Shown here: positions 55,957-64,000 of the stretch, piece by piece
How positions within the stretch are numbered: the stretch's first letter is position 1
How the letters are laid out: the number at the start of each line of letters is the position of its first letter
Assembly: GCF_014637405.1 (NCBI RefSeq)
Contig: NZ_BMEY01000011.1
Coordinates: 1-64,000 of the forward strand
DNA length: 64,000 nucleotides
Direction: 5' to 3'
Origin: Ornithinibacillus halotolerans
GTDB taxonomy: Bacteria; Bacillota; Bacilli; Bacillales; Amphibacillaceae
Position numbers and translations under genes: made by a program
Notes under the pieces: model-generated
Seen by the model: the letters and a program-made list of their open reading frames with translations, nothing else
What the model was told of the DNA's origin: nothing
The model's database searches: none

Positions 55957-56395
55957 GTGAGTAATAAATTAATTGTACATGATGAAATATTTATTGAAGC
56001 TGCATCTGAAAGAGTTTGGGAAGTTTTAGTGACACCAAAATATGTGGCACAGTGGGATGCATTAAGAAGATTACCCTACTGATGAGATGACAGTAGGTAG
56101 TAAAGTTGTCTGGGAAAACCCTAACGGTGGAGAAACCGTAACAACTATTATTAAAGCAGAAAAAAACGAGGAGTTAGTTATTTCCCTATACTTATCGAGA
56201 TGGGAAGTACAACTGAATGAGGGAGACGTTGCCTACCGATATAAGTTAAAGGAACAAGATGGTGGCACAATATAAACTTTCGAAATTGGTGATTTCTCTC
56301 TGATAGAAAATGGCCAAGATTACTATGACGCTTCAGTCGAATTTGCTGAGGAATCGAAAAAGATAATAAAAGAATTGGCCGAAACAAACGCTTAG
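55957..56395 (+). pseudogene. SRPBCC/AHSA1-family gene, inactivated
   Basis: A GTG start after GAGG opens an SRPBCC-type beginning (DEIFIEAASERVWEVLVTP, PKYVAQWDA). The frame then breaks near 56073-56080 and continues in the next frame (EMTVGSKVVWENPNGGETV, ISLYLSRWEVQLNEG) to an in-frame TAA at about 56273. After it, the frame is open again through FEIGDFSLIENGQDYYDAS to TAG 56393-56395. One frameshift and one nonsense change therefore break an otherwise complete domain of about 145 residues. Confidence 0.75.
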
Positions 56396-56430
56396 TTAGA
56401 GATTGGCACATTTCTAAGGAGGGAGAAGAT

Positions 56431-57087
56431 TTGGGGAAATGGAAATGGATAATCGGAATTGGCAGTGCAATGTTGCTCGTTGTCATTTTTTTCTTCGGTT
56501 GGAGCGTTATACAAAGCAAACAAATGGAAGAAAAAAGCATTACAAATTATTTGGAATGGTTTCATCAAATTGACGAACAAATGATGGATAATGAATATGA
56601 ATACAATGAAATCATTGCAACCGTTGGGTCCGAATCTATTACGAAAAGAGAACTGTATACGGTCGCAGCAGCACTAAGTTCACAGAAATTAGAATTTGAA
56701 ACAGATCCGACATTTACACCACACCAAATTGATCAACCCTTCTTAGACAGTGCTTACGATCGACTGATTTTGGACTCATTGTTTATTTGTTATGCAAAAA
56801 GCCAACAGATTCCGATTGACAAAAAAGACGCCCTCGACTTCCAACAAAAATTTGCAGAAGGTGAAATGGAATCGAATACAGTTAACATACGGGCAGAAGC
56901 AATCGTAAAAGTAAATTACCCTACTATGTTTGAAAAAGAGGCATTCGGTTATCAAGCACTTCAGGAACTTGTGGCAAAAGAACTAAACAATGTAAATAAT
57001 CGAACACCAGAAATAATTAATAAAGCCCATGAAGAAGTATTAAGACTAGCCCAAGCTACCTGTCCGATTGAGAAGAATTCGTATTAA
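56431..57087 (+). CDS. Membrane-anchored hypothetical protein, SurA-N-like
   Basis: A 218-residue protein with an N-terminal membrane helix (IIGIGSAMLLVVIFFFGWSVI) and a helical outer domain. The block IIATVGSESITKRELYTVAAALSS followed by a long helical region resembles the N-terminal chaperone-like domain of peptidyl-prolyl isomerases of the PrsA/SurA kind, but no parvulin domain follows. The TTG start follows AAGGAGGGAG. It follows the broken SRPBCC gene and ends at a terminator. Confidence 0.55.
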   Translation: MGKWKWIIGIGSAMLLVVIFFFGWSVIQSKQMEEKSITNYLEWFHQIDEQMMDNEYEYNEIIATVGSESITKRELYTVAAALSSQKLEFETDPTFTPHQIDQPFLDSAYDRLILDSLFICYAKSQQIPIDKKDALDFQQKFAEGEMESNTVNIRAEAIVKVNYPTMFEKEAFGYQALQELVAKELNNVNNRTPEIINKAHEEVLRLAQATCPIEKNSY

Positions 57088-57102
57088 TCAAGATAAATAT
57101 AA

Positions 57103-57132
57103 AAGCATAGAGAAATCACCATCTCTATGCTT
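57103..57132. terminator. Bidirectional terminator
   Basis: AAGCATAGAGA (57103-57113) pairs with TCTCTATGCTT (57122-57132) between convergent genes. Confidence 0.75.
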
Positions 57133-57163
57133 CAATCTATTCTACTTAAAATTAACCAAACCC

Positions 57164-57994
57164 CTAATAAATCTTACTCACTACAGCTTGTGCTGTTTTA
57201 TTTTTCATTTCTAATGAACGTTCCTTATGAGTAAGCGCAATCCCTGTACATAACAGATCAATGACAAACAGTTGAGAGATTTTTGCTGCTAACGAACCAC
57301 CTTCAAGTGGCGACTCCTTTGTGCCACCTGTTAAAACAACATCCGCAAATTGGGTAATTGGTGAACGAGAATAATATGTAATCGCAATAACCTTGGCACC
57401 TTTTTCTTTAGCGATTTTTACTGTTTCAATCGTATCTCTTGTACTACCAGAAATGCTCAGCGCAATGACAACATCCCCTTGCGACAAAGTAGCTGCAGTC
57501 ATCGCTTGTAGATGTGAATCAATGATTGCACTAGATTGCACACCGATTCTTAAAAACCTACTTTGTGCATCCATTGCACTAATTCCGGAAGTCCCAACAC
57601 CGAATAAGTGAATAAATTTAGCATTACTTAGTAACTCAATGGCCGCATTTAAATCTTCCTCACTAATCATCTTTGCCGTATTTTCAATTGCTTCCACTGA
57701 ATTTAGCTGTACCGATTGAATAAGGTTATTTGATTCGGAACCATTTTGCTCTTTCTTTCCTTCAGAAAGGTTTTGAGCCAAAGTAAGTTTAAATTCTTGA
57801 TACCCTTTCAAGCCAATTTTTCGGCAAAATCGTAAAACGGTCGTTTCTCCAACTCCCGCTTCATCCGCTAGATCGGTGACCGAATAGTAAATGACTTGAT
57901 CAAGATTATTTAAAACAAAAGTTGCAACCTTTTGTTCTGAATTTGTTAATGATGGATAATAACTATTAATAATTTCCGTAATGGGCTTACTCAT
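57164..57994 (-). CDS. MurR/RpiR-family transcriptional regulator
   Basis: A 276-residue regulator. The N-terminal RpiR helix-turn-helix (VTDLADEAGVGETTVLRFCRKIGLKGYQEFK in blocks) is followed by a SIS sugar-phosphate-binding domain (LFGVGTSGISAMDAQSRFL, ALSISGSTRDTIETV, AITYYSRSPI). It probably senses an amino-sugar phosphate and controls the downstream locus with nanE and the sugar ABC transporter. The ATG has a weak ribosome binding site. The gene is last on the minus strand of this cluster. Confidence 0.92.
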   Translation of the reverse strand: MSKPITEIINSYYPSLTNSEQKVATFVLNNLDQVIYYSVTDLADEAGVGETTVLRFCRKIGLKGYQEFKLTLAQNLSEGKKEQNGSESNNLIQSVQLNSVEAIENTAKMISEEDLNAAIELLSNAKFIHLFGVGTSGISAMDAQSRFLRIGVQSSAIIDSHLQAMTAATLSQGDVVIALSISGSTRDTIETVKIAKEKGAKVIAITYYSRSPITQFADVVLTGGTKESPLEGGSLAAKISQLFVIDLLCTGIALTHKERSLEMKNKTAQAVVSKIY

Positions 57995-58052
57995 TCTTTA
58001 TACCGCCTTTATTTCAATTCCAATTTCTACATATTAGTCTTACTGAATAGAA

Positions 58053-58075
58053 GGAAGGCGAACAAAGCGCCTTCC
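58053..58075 (-). terminator. Terminator of the GH10-like gene
   Basis: GGAAGGCG (58053-58060) pairs with CGCCTTCC (58068-58075), downstream of the glycosyl hydrolase-like gene on the minus strand. Confidence 0.65.
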
Positions 58076-58153
58076 CAATGAGTAGTTAATCCGATTTCCT
58101 AAAGCTCTTGCAAATGAACTTTTTAAAGGATTAGGCAGATGCTGAACTTCTAT

Positions 58154-59833
58154 TTACGAACGTAACTGTTTAATAAATCCTGGTACAGAATGTGGGCTCT
58201 TTGTTTTCTTCGTAAAGACTTCTTCAATTTCATCCCACCAGTCATACATTTCAATATAGACTAAATCAAATAGCATAACTCCGTGCATTTTCTCTTCAAT
58301 AAGACGTAGTGCACGTTTAAAGTCCTCAGGACGATCCTGATACTGGATTAAATACAAACTTCCATAAACAAATGTATCATATTGGGTTGCTTCCATACTA
58401 ATGTCAGCTGCACCTTCGACACTATACCAGTATGGTTTTTCACCATTTAAATCTTCTATCATAATGTCACCATAGTACAAACCTGTCATAAGGAAGTCGA
58501 GATGGTCTGCATATCCTGTTTCATTATAATTATCTGCCGCCCAATCATATTCTGGGTTGTATTTTTTACTACCCCAGTTAACACCTTCACTATAATACAA
58601 TGGATGCCAAGATCCAACATATGTGTTAAATAAAATATCTTCATCTAGTTCACGAAGGAAAAGCTTAGTTGCTTCAAAATAATCATGGATATTTTGCGCA
58701 CGCCACTTAATCCATTCTTGGTAATAAGGACCTGGATTAATGACTTTTTCATTTCCTTCAAATGTTACCGTAAAAATATCTTCAGGCCAATTTGTAATCT
58801 GTTCGCCGATACTTTCCTCAAATTTCTCTCGACTTAAATCACTAAAATCTGTGTACACATTATTATAACGTGCACGATCAAGTGTAATTCCATCGATGTC
58901 ATAATTATTGACTAACTCTTCAATGACATTCCACGTATATGCTTGAACATCAGGATTGATTGGATTCATGAAAGCAGCCGGAGCAGCCGTTTCACCAATC
59001 GGCTTCAAATCTGCCTCAACACTAGCAATATCAACAGTTTCCCCAATCGATAAGTTATCTAATACCCATTGTCTTGCTTTTCCATGTCCAGATAAAACAT
59101 AGCCATCCTCTGGGACAGGGACAACTTGTTTACCAACGGTTACTTGGTCAACGATATCGACAACGACATCTCTTTCAACGACAACATCAATACCCCATTG
59201 ATTAGCTGGTGATTCAGCATTTTTTTCTGGTGTGTAAACGATTAGCTCATCAGTAAGGCGAACTTTATCAAAACCATGAATAGCATAGGTACTTCCTTTA
59301 CTATCAGTTACAATTCGATTTACTTCGTATACAACCGTTTGCCAGTCTGGATTGTCAATAGAAGGTCCTTCTTGATAACTAACATCTCCAGCAGAAAAAG
59401 TGTTGATATTCAGATGTACTTCAATATCATATTTCTTTGCTTCCCTTAATACATTCTCAATTAAATCGTAGTCCTCTGGGTAAGAACTATATGTTGGGTT
59501 TTTCGACTCACTTAAATGAGGAGAAAATTCACTCGGATAAGGAACAAACCCACTGCGATTTTTTACATCTAATACAATCGCATTAATATTCGCTTCTGCT
59601 GTTTTCGCAACAATTTCCGCTACTTCTTCTGGTGTATCTAATCTATCTAAATTAGCACTCAAATCATACCAAAGGATTCGAGATTTCATATTTTTATTTT
59701 TAATGATGTTTTCTACCATCTTACTTGGATTTTCATTACCTTTTGCTTCTGTTTGAAATGGCATGGATGTAAGTAAAAGTGTCATGGTGATTACAACTAC
59801 AGAAAACAATTTCATCAATTTCTTCTTCGACAT
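58154..59833 (-). CDS. Secreted glycosyl hydrolase-like family 10 protein
   Basis: A 559-residue secreted protein with a signal peptide (residues 1-30, cut after TEA). The catalytic-like barrel shows ILWYDLSANLDRLDTPEEV, INAIVLDVKNRSGFVPYPSE, VHLNINTFSAGD and DGITLDRARYNNVYTDFS, in the pattern of the GHL10 (DUF187) family. A roughly 100-residue insertion (about residues 150-250, VVVERDVVVDIVDQVTVG) looks like a separate beta domain. The substrate is unknown; its setting with nanE and a sugar importer suggests an extracellular amino-sugar glycan. The ATG follows GGAAGTGG. Confidence 0.82.
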   Translation of the reverse strand: MSKKKLMKLFSVVVITMTLLLTSMPFQTEAKGNENPSKMVENIIKNKNMKSRILWYDLSANLDRLDTPEEVAEIVAKTAEANINAIVLDVKNRSGFVPYPSEFSPHLSESKNPTYSSYPEDYDLIENVLREAKKYDIEVHLNINTFSAGDVSYQEGPSIDNPDWQTVVYEVNRIVTDSKGSTYAIHGFDKVRLTDELIVYTPEKNAESPANQWGIDVVVERDVVVDIVDQVTVGKQVVPVPEDGYVLSGHGKARQWVLDNLSIGETVDIASVEADLKPIGETAAPAAFMNPINPDVQAYTWNVIEELVNNYDIDGITLDRARYNNVYTDFSDLSREKFEESIGEQITNWPEDIFTVTFEGNEKVINPGPYYQEWIKWRAQNIHDYFEATKLFLRELDEDILFNTYVGSWHPLYYSEGVNWGSKKYNPEYDWAADNYNETGYADHLDFLMTGLYYGDIMIEDLNGEKPYWYSVEGAADISMEATQYDTFVYGSLYLIQYQDRPEDFKRALRLIEEKMHGVMLFDLVYIEMYDWWDEIEEVFTKKTKSPHSVPGFIKQLRS

Positions 59834-59935
59834 AAAAACACCACTTCCTTAACTTTATTAATCAGCTCTCTTAGTTTCATAGTTTACTAACGAGAACCTA
59901 TATATTTACTCCATGGTTCACTTACTAAGAGATTG

Positions 59936-60190
59936 GGATAATATATACGTGATAACACTACACAAGCCCCGGAAATATACGGAGACTCCTTGAAAAAGGA
60001 GAACGCTTTTTCTGCGTGCGATGTTTCGCTGACGAAGCGTTCCTTGTCCTGCAGGAGGAAAGGCATCGGTAAGACCCCGCAAGAGCGTTAGCTCTGAGGA
60101 GGCTTACCAGCCGCCTGCGGAAAGCGAAGTATATTTCCGGGGCGGGTTAGATGCAATTATTTTAATATAAATTTAACTATGTTAGAAAAT
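59936..60190. repeat. Bacillales palindromic repeat element, copy 3 with insertion
   Basis: The inner arms GCCCCGGAAATATACGG (from 59968) and its complement (to about 60142) flank the conserved centre (GGAAAGGCATCGGTAAGACC, CCCGCAAGAGCG, GAGGAGGCTTACC). Compared with copy 2 it contains an extra segment of about 70 bases (AAAAAGGAGAACGCTTTTTC and on to TTGTCCTGCAGG), itself palindromic. It fills a 500-base gap without genes. Confidence 0.85.
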
Positions 60191-60344
60191 TTCACCCAAC
60201 CTCCATAAAGCAACTTTCTTAGTTGAACTCATACAGATAAAAAGTGTACATCCTTCTTACCTGTATAAGTTAAAATCCATGAGATGTTTATTGCTTGTTA
60301 TGATGCCGTCCCTCCTTCCACCCCAAATTGGAGTATTTACTAAA

Positions 60345-61031
60345 TTAATTATTTAGTTCATCCGCAAATAGTTTCGTTATATATTGCGGTCTAGTAATGA
60401 TGGATCCGACAACAACAGAAAAAGCACCTTTATTGATTACTTCTTTTGCCTGTTGTGGTGTTTGGATTCTTCCTTCCGCTAACACCGGTACATCCGTTGC
60501 TTTTACTAATTGCTCCACTAAAGTAATATCCGGTCCATTACTATTACTGTTCGTATAGTTCGTATAACCAGACAATGTCGTGGAAATAAAATCTGCCCCT
60601 AAGCGTACTGCTTCTAATCCTTCATCTAATGTGGATACATCTGCTAGTACAAGTTGATTATTTTCTTTCATATACTTCATCAAATCGGCTAATGACTCAT
60701 TGTTCGGTCTTGGTCGGTTTGTCATATCGATCGCAACAACATCGACATTCACCGTTAATAATTCATCAATTTCTTTTTTAGTCGGAGTAATATATACTTC
60801 ACTATCGTCATAGACTCGTTTCACTAACCCAATAATTGGTAAGTTTGTTACCTTTTGAATAGCTGCAATATCCTCTTTACCATTTGCCCGTATAGCAACT
60901 GCTCCACCAGTTTCGGCAGCTATCGCCATTTTAGCCATCACATCTGATCCATGTAAAGGCTCATCTTCAAGTGCCTGGCATGAAACAATCAGTTTCCCTT
61001 TGATTTGATCTAGAAATTCCGTTTTGTCCAT
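60345..61031 (-). CDS. nanE: N-acetylmannosamine-6-phosphate 2-epimerase
   Basis: A 228-residue TIM-barrel enzyme that converts ManNAc-6-phosphate to GlcNAc-6-phosphate in sialic acid and ManNAc use. Family blocks are LIVSCQALEDEPLHGSDVM, GLVKRVYDDSEVYITPT (with the catalytic Lys), VAIDMTNRPRP and LAEGRIQTPQQAKE. I start at ATG 61029-61031 after GGTGAG, which gives the usual family length; in-frame GTG/ATG codons at 61055-61067 are alternatives. NanA and NanK genes are not visible in the window. Confidence 0.92.
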   Translation of the reverse strand: MDKTEFLDQIKGKLIVSCQALEDEPLHGSDVMAKMAIAAETGGAVAIRANGKEDIAAIQKVTNLPIIGLVKRVYDDSEVYITPTKKEIDELLTVNVDVVAIDMTNRPRPNNESLADLMKYMKENNQLVLADVSTLDEGLEAVRLGADFISTTLSGYTNYTNSNSNGPDITLVEQLVKATDVPVLAEGRIQTPQQAKEVINKGAFSVVVGSIITRPQYITKLFADELNN

Positions 61032-61080
61032 TTTTCTCACCACAGTTTTCGTCATACCGTTCACCACGATTTTTATAGTA

Positions 61081-61716
61081 TTAGTTCATGATTTCTTTCA
61101 TTTCAGCTATTTTCTGTTCTAATTTATTTCGAACAATTTGATTCATACATGCGATCCATAGAATGGCACTACTAAATGTTAAGAAAAATACTGTACCTGG
61201 AAAACGATAACCAATGAAAAGGATTGCTACAACCCCTATTAAGTTAATCGCTGTCCAATGTGGAAAGGCAATTGATGTGAAGAAGGAGCTTTTGATTAAT
61301 TCCTTCAAACTACCTTTCATGGTATATATATTTGAAAATATATATAATGCTGTCATGACCAATGCTGCTACAAGGAATATTAAGACAATCATAGCTGGTA
61401 CTTTGACAGCAGCAATTTCGAATTGATTAAAGAACTTAAAATCGATATAAAGAATAAAGGAAGCAGCACAGAATAGATAACCAACTACCATGGAGCGCGC
61501 ATAGTTTTCCTTAAAATTCTCCCAAAAAACTTTTCTTATCGGTAGATCGGCTTCTCCCTTAATCCATGCTTTAGCAACTGCAAACGTTGCAACAATGGAA
61601 GGGAAGAAACTAAATATAAACAAACCACCAATACATCCTAACAGGAATACTATATTTAATCTTACTAAACGCATAAACCACTCAAATGCTCCAAAGATTC
61701 TTGTGGCAATATTCAT
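61081..61716 (-). CDS. YesL-family (DUF624) membrane protein
   Basis: A 211-residue protein with five or six membrane helices. The DUF624 pattern is present at the N-terminus (IFGAFEWFMRLVRLNIVFLLG) and in the KVFWENFKENYARSMVVGY loop. YesL-type genes usually accompany carbohydrate ABC importers, as here; their role is unknown. I start at ATG 61714-61716, since the upstream ATG is too close to AAGGGAG. Confidence 0.88.
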   Translation of the reverse strand: MNIATRIFGAFEWFMRLVRLNIVFLLGCIGGLFIFSFFPSIVATFAVAKAWIKGEADLPIRKVFWENFKENYARSMVVGYLFCAASFILYIDFKFFNQFEIAAVKVPAMIVLIFLVAALVMTALYIFSNIYTMKGSLKELIKSSFFTSIAFPHWTAINLIGVVAILFIGYRFPGTVFFLTFSSAILWIACMNQIVRNKLEQKIAEMKEIMN

Positions 61717-61739
61717 GTACTTCATCTCCCTTTTTTCTC

Positions 61740-62609
61740 TTACCCTTTTACAGAACTAGAATACGCCGCTTCAATAAAGTAGCGTTGGAACATAACGAAC
61801 ACAATGATGACTGGTAATAAAGCTATTAAAGCTCCAGCAGCTATTAATCTCGTATTCGCTGAGAATGCTCCTTGTAATTGGTATAATCCTAACGTAATTG
61901 GATACATATTCGGATCATCTAAAATAAGTAATGGCCATAAGAAATTATTCCATGACGAGATAAAACATAGAATGGCTAGTACACCAAGCATTGGTTTAAC
62001 CATTGGGAACATTAACTTCCAGAAAATTTGCCATACATTGGCCCCGTCAATAACGGCCGACTCTTCAATTTCTTTCGGTATCTCTTGGAATCCTTGTCTC
62101 ATTAAGAAGATTCCTAGAGGGGTAATTGCACTAGTGATAATAATCCCTGTATACGTACCCATTAATCCAAGTTTATCAATAACAAGATATACCGGAATCA
62201 TCGTTACTTCCCCAGGAATCATCATTGTTGCAATAATTAATAGGAAAATTATATTCATCCCTTTAAACTTCATCCGAGCTAATGGATAAGCTGCAAAGGA
62301 ACATAAAATTAATGGTAATACAACACCAAAGAAAGTTAAAATCACGGTATTTAATAAGTACCTTGGAATCGGTAATGTATTCCAAACGGTAATAAAGTTA
62401 TCTAATGTAAATGTGTTCGGAATGAATTGTGGAGGGATCGAAAAGATGACATCGTTTTGCCCCTTTAATGAAATCGATACCGTCCACAAAAATGGAACAA
62501 TCGTGACACAAGTTAATAGAAGTAGAAAGAAATAAGAAATTAACTTATTAAAGACTTTTCTTCTTTTATTTCCATCCTTCGATGGATTAGCTGCAATGGA
62601 ATGTGACAA
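61740..62609 (-). CDS. Carbohydrate ABC transporter permease (MalG type)
   Basis: A 289-residue permease with six helices. FLWTVSISLKGQNDVIFS follows helix 1, and the EAA loop is EESAVIDGANVWQIFWKLMFP. The TTG start at 62607-62609 follows GGGAGGG by 7 bases. It precedes YesL by 23 bases. It acts with the MalF-type permease and the binding protein upstream; an ATPase gene is not seen. Confidence 0.92.
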   Translation of the reverse strand: MSHSIAANPSKDGNKRRKVFNKLISYFFLLLLTCVTIVPFLWTVSISLKGQNDVIFSIPPQFIPNTFTLDNFITVWNTLPIPRYLLNTVILTFFGVVLPLILCSFAAYPLARMKFKGMNIIFLLIIATMMIPGEVTMIPVYLVIDKLGLMGTYTGIIITSAITPLGIFLMRQGFQEIPKEIEESAVIDGANVWQIFWKLMFPMVKPMLGVLAILCFISSWNNFLWPLLILDDPNMYPITLGLYQLQGAFSANTRLIAAGALIALLPVIIVFVMFQRYFIEAAYSSSVKG

Positions 62610-62627
62610 TGGTTTTCCCTCCCTTTC

Positions 62628-63479
62628 CTAATCACGCTTATCCAATAATCGCTGGTTAATTAATGTAATAATTAAGATAACGGCAAATAGTATAAAGGAA
62701 ATCGCACTAGCGTATCCCATATCTAAGTTTTGGAATGCTTCCTGGAATACTAGTAGAACTACTGTTGTTGAAGCATTTAATGGTCCGCCATCTGTCATTG
62801 TTAACATTAATGTAAATTCTTTGAACGCTCCCATTGTTGAGATAACAGCAACAAAGAATATCATTGGTTTGATCATTGGAATCGTAATATGTAGATGTTT
62901 TTTCCAAAAGTTTGCACCATCTAGTTCTGCTGCTTCATATAAATCTTTCGGAACACCTTGGAGAGCTGCTAGGTAAAATAGCATATAATATCCAAAACCT
63001 TGCCAAATCGTTACAAAAGCTAATGCTGGCATAACGGTTGCCGTATCTAATAGCCAGCCAAATGGTTCTACACCGAAAAAGCTTAGGATATAGTTAACAA
63101 TACCTTCTTTAGCAAACATCCATTTCCATAAAATTGCTGTAATAACGACAGACACTAGAACTGGGAAATAGTAAATTAAGCGAAATACTTTAATCCCTCT
63201 TAATTTTTGGTTTACCAAGATTGCTACAAAAATAGGAAGAACAACGAGTGCAGGAGTTACTAGAATCCAATAATAGAACGTGTTTACGATGGCCTTCTGA
63301 AAACTTTTATCTTGGAATGCTTTAATATAGTTTTCCAACCCTAAAAATTCGATTGGTGTAAATACGTTATAGTTTGTAAAGCTCAACACAAAAGCTGCAA
63401 CAGCTGGAATGAATGTAAATAATGATAGTAGTATAAGTGGAATGGCGAGAAATCCCCATGCATGTCTAGCTTTATACAT
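62628..63479 (-). CDS. Carbohydrate ABC transporter permease (MalF type)
   Basis: A 283-residue permease with six helices, the EAA motif YEAAELDGANFWKKHLHITIP and a typical N-terminus (GFLAIPLILLSLFTFIPAV). The start follows AAGGAGG. It pairs with the MalG-type permease 18 bases downstream. A hairpin separates it from the binding-protein gene. Confidence 0.92.
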   Translation of the reverse strand: MYKARHAWGFLAIPLILLSLFTFIPAVAAFVLSFTNYNVFTPIEFLGLENYIKAFQDKSFQKAIVNTFYYWILVTPALVVLPIFVAILVNQKLRGIKVFRLIYYFPVLVSVVITAILWKWMFAKEGIVNYILSFFGVEPFGWLLDTATVMPALAFVTIWQGFGYYMLFYLAALQGVPKDLYEAAELDGANFWKKHLHITIPMIKPMIFFVAVISTMGAFKEFTLMLTMTDGGPLNASTTVVLLVFQEAFQNLDMGYASAISFILFAVILIITLINQRLLDKRD

Positions 63480-63546
63480 CTTTCTTACCTCCTTATCAAG
63501 AGAAGACCATATGAAAAAACAAATCTTATAAACTAAAAAGAAGGAC

Positions 63547-63592
63547 CCATCCCCTCATACGGAGGTAGTAAAATTCTCCATTAGGGGATTGG
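63547..63592 (-). terminator. Intercistronic hairpin after the binding-protein gene
   Basis: CCATCCCCT (63547-63555) pairs with AGGGGATTGG (63583-63592) with one bulged base, and GGAG (63561-63564) pairs with CTCC (63576-63579) inside. It probably raises binding-protein expression over the permeases. Confidence 0.6.
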
Positions 63593-63605
63593 CCCTAGAA
63601 ATCAA

Positions 63606-64000
63606 TTAATCTAATACACTATTAACTTGTTCCTCTGCCATATCAAGCGCATCCTGAACATCCATATCATTTAAGAGAACTTCTTGGAATGCTTCTTGGA
63701 TTGCCTTAATAATTTGAGATACGTTTTCATGAGGAGGACTCATATTTACAGCATCTTCTAAAGCTTGTGCTGCAAAGTAACGTCCACGCTCAGCAGGATC
63801 ATCCGAATCTAATCCTTGGTCAAAGAACTCATCATTTGCAGCTTCAACAACTGGAGGTAGTACGTTAGCCTCTTTACCAAATGCTAATTGGTTTTCAGCA
63901 TTCGTTACGAATTTAGCAAATGCAATTGCAGCATCTAAAGAATCACTTTTCGCAGAAACTGCAATGTTCATTGGGTTCGCATGTTGTAATCCAGCTTTCC
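63606..64000 (-). CDS. Sugar ABC transporter solute-binding protein, C-terminal part
   Basis: The frame is open to the window edge, so only the last 131 or so codons are present. The visible part reads HANPMNIAVSAKSDSLDAA, AIAFAKFVTNAENQLAFGKE and a C-terminal AIQEAFQEVLLNDMDVQDAL, which is typical of family 1 sugar-binding lipoproteins. It would feed the two downstream permeases. Its signal peptide and start lie outside the window. Confidence 0.88.
   Translation of the reverse strand, partial: KAGLQHANPMNIAVSAKSDSLDAAIAFAKFVTNAENQLAFGKEANVLPPVVEAANDEFFDQGLDSDDPAERGRYFAAQALEDAVNMSPPHENVSQIIKAIQEAFQEVLLNDMDVQDALDMAEEQVNSVLD

Noticed and set aside
61804-62289. 161-codon plus-strand frame within the ABC permease gene
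   Set aside because: It is the complement of a well-supported permease and lacks its own ribosome binding site or homology.

Overview
The window is AT-rich DNA from a low-GC Gram-positive bacterium. Strong GGAGG-type ribosome binding sites, many TTG/GTG starts, CcpA-type cre boxes and the gene set (glpD with a leader terminator, ctaB, RpiR and ROK regulators, TRAP and DAACS transporters, lipoproteins with a Gram-positive lipobox) fit the Bacillaceae, most likely an Oceanobacillus/Virgibacillus/Ornithinibacillus-type genus; the genus is inference. No rRNA, tRNA, CRISPR array, phage or plasmid module was seen.

1-9.4 kb: small membrane and ankyrin proteins; an alpha/beta-hydrolase fold that lacks its nucleophile Ser and is fused to a SARP-type winged helix; a HAD phosphatase; an isolated unit made of a c-di-GMP-I riboswitch, a 39-residue ORF and a terminator; an AbrB-family transporter; and a lysine-riboswitch unit (YfcC-family transporter plus a frameshifted M20 amidohydrolase). 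9.4-21 kb: ric, VanZ, DUF4230, a DAACS carrier, a TRAP operon, a vWA/HTH pair, a 40-bp tandem array, an aldo-keto reductase and glpD. 21-29 kb: GlsB, ctaB, DoxX-like, LrgAB-type, a zinc-ribbon membrane protein, a 2-hydroxyacid dehydrogenase, a RAYT (REP-associated) transposase and a YkgJ protein. 29-37 kb: L-lysine 6-dehydrogenase plus an NhaC-family transporter behind an attenuator-like leader, aldehyde dehydrogenase plus DUF779, cstA with a perfect cre, and a second tandem array. 38-45.6 kb: ribokinase plus nucleoside hydrolase, a lipoprotein serpin, small ORFs, and a four-gene locus of secreted coiled-coil proteins with its own signal peptidase I. 45.8-51.8 kb: sugar ABC transporter, ROK regulator and an argininosuccinate-lyase-like enzyme with shared operators. 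52-57 kb: small proteins and decayed genes. 57-64 kb: RpiR regulator, GH10-like lipid-free secreted hydrolase, nanE, YesL and a sugar ABC transporter, which looks like an amino-sugar/sialic-acid-type glycan uptake locus running off the right edge.

The most striking large-scale signal is a family of 16 dispersed REP-like elements (core palindrome GGTGTCTGACACC plus an arm ending GTCGAA) between 21.4 and 55.9 kb. They lie in inverted pairs that bracket one- to five-gene cassettes, touch or supply stop codons, and occur beside a RAYT transposase of the kind known to go with REP elements.

Two metabolic themes recur. One is lysine: a lysine riboswitch over a transporter and an amidohydrolase, then lysine dehydrogenase with a transporter. 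The other is carbohydrate or nucleoside scavenging under CcpA-like control.
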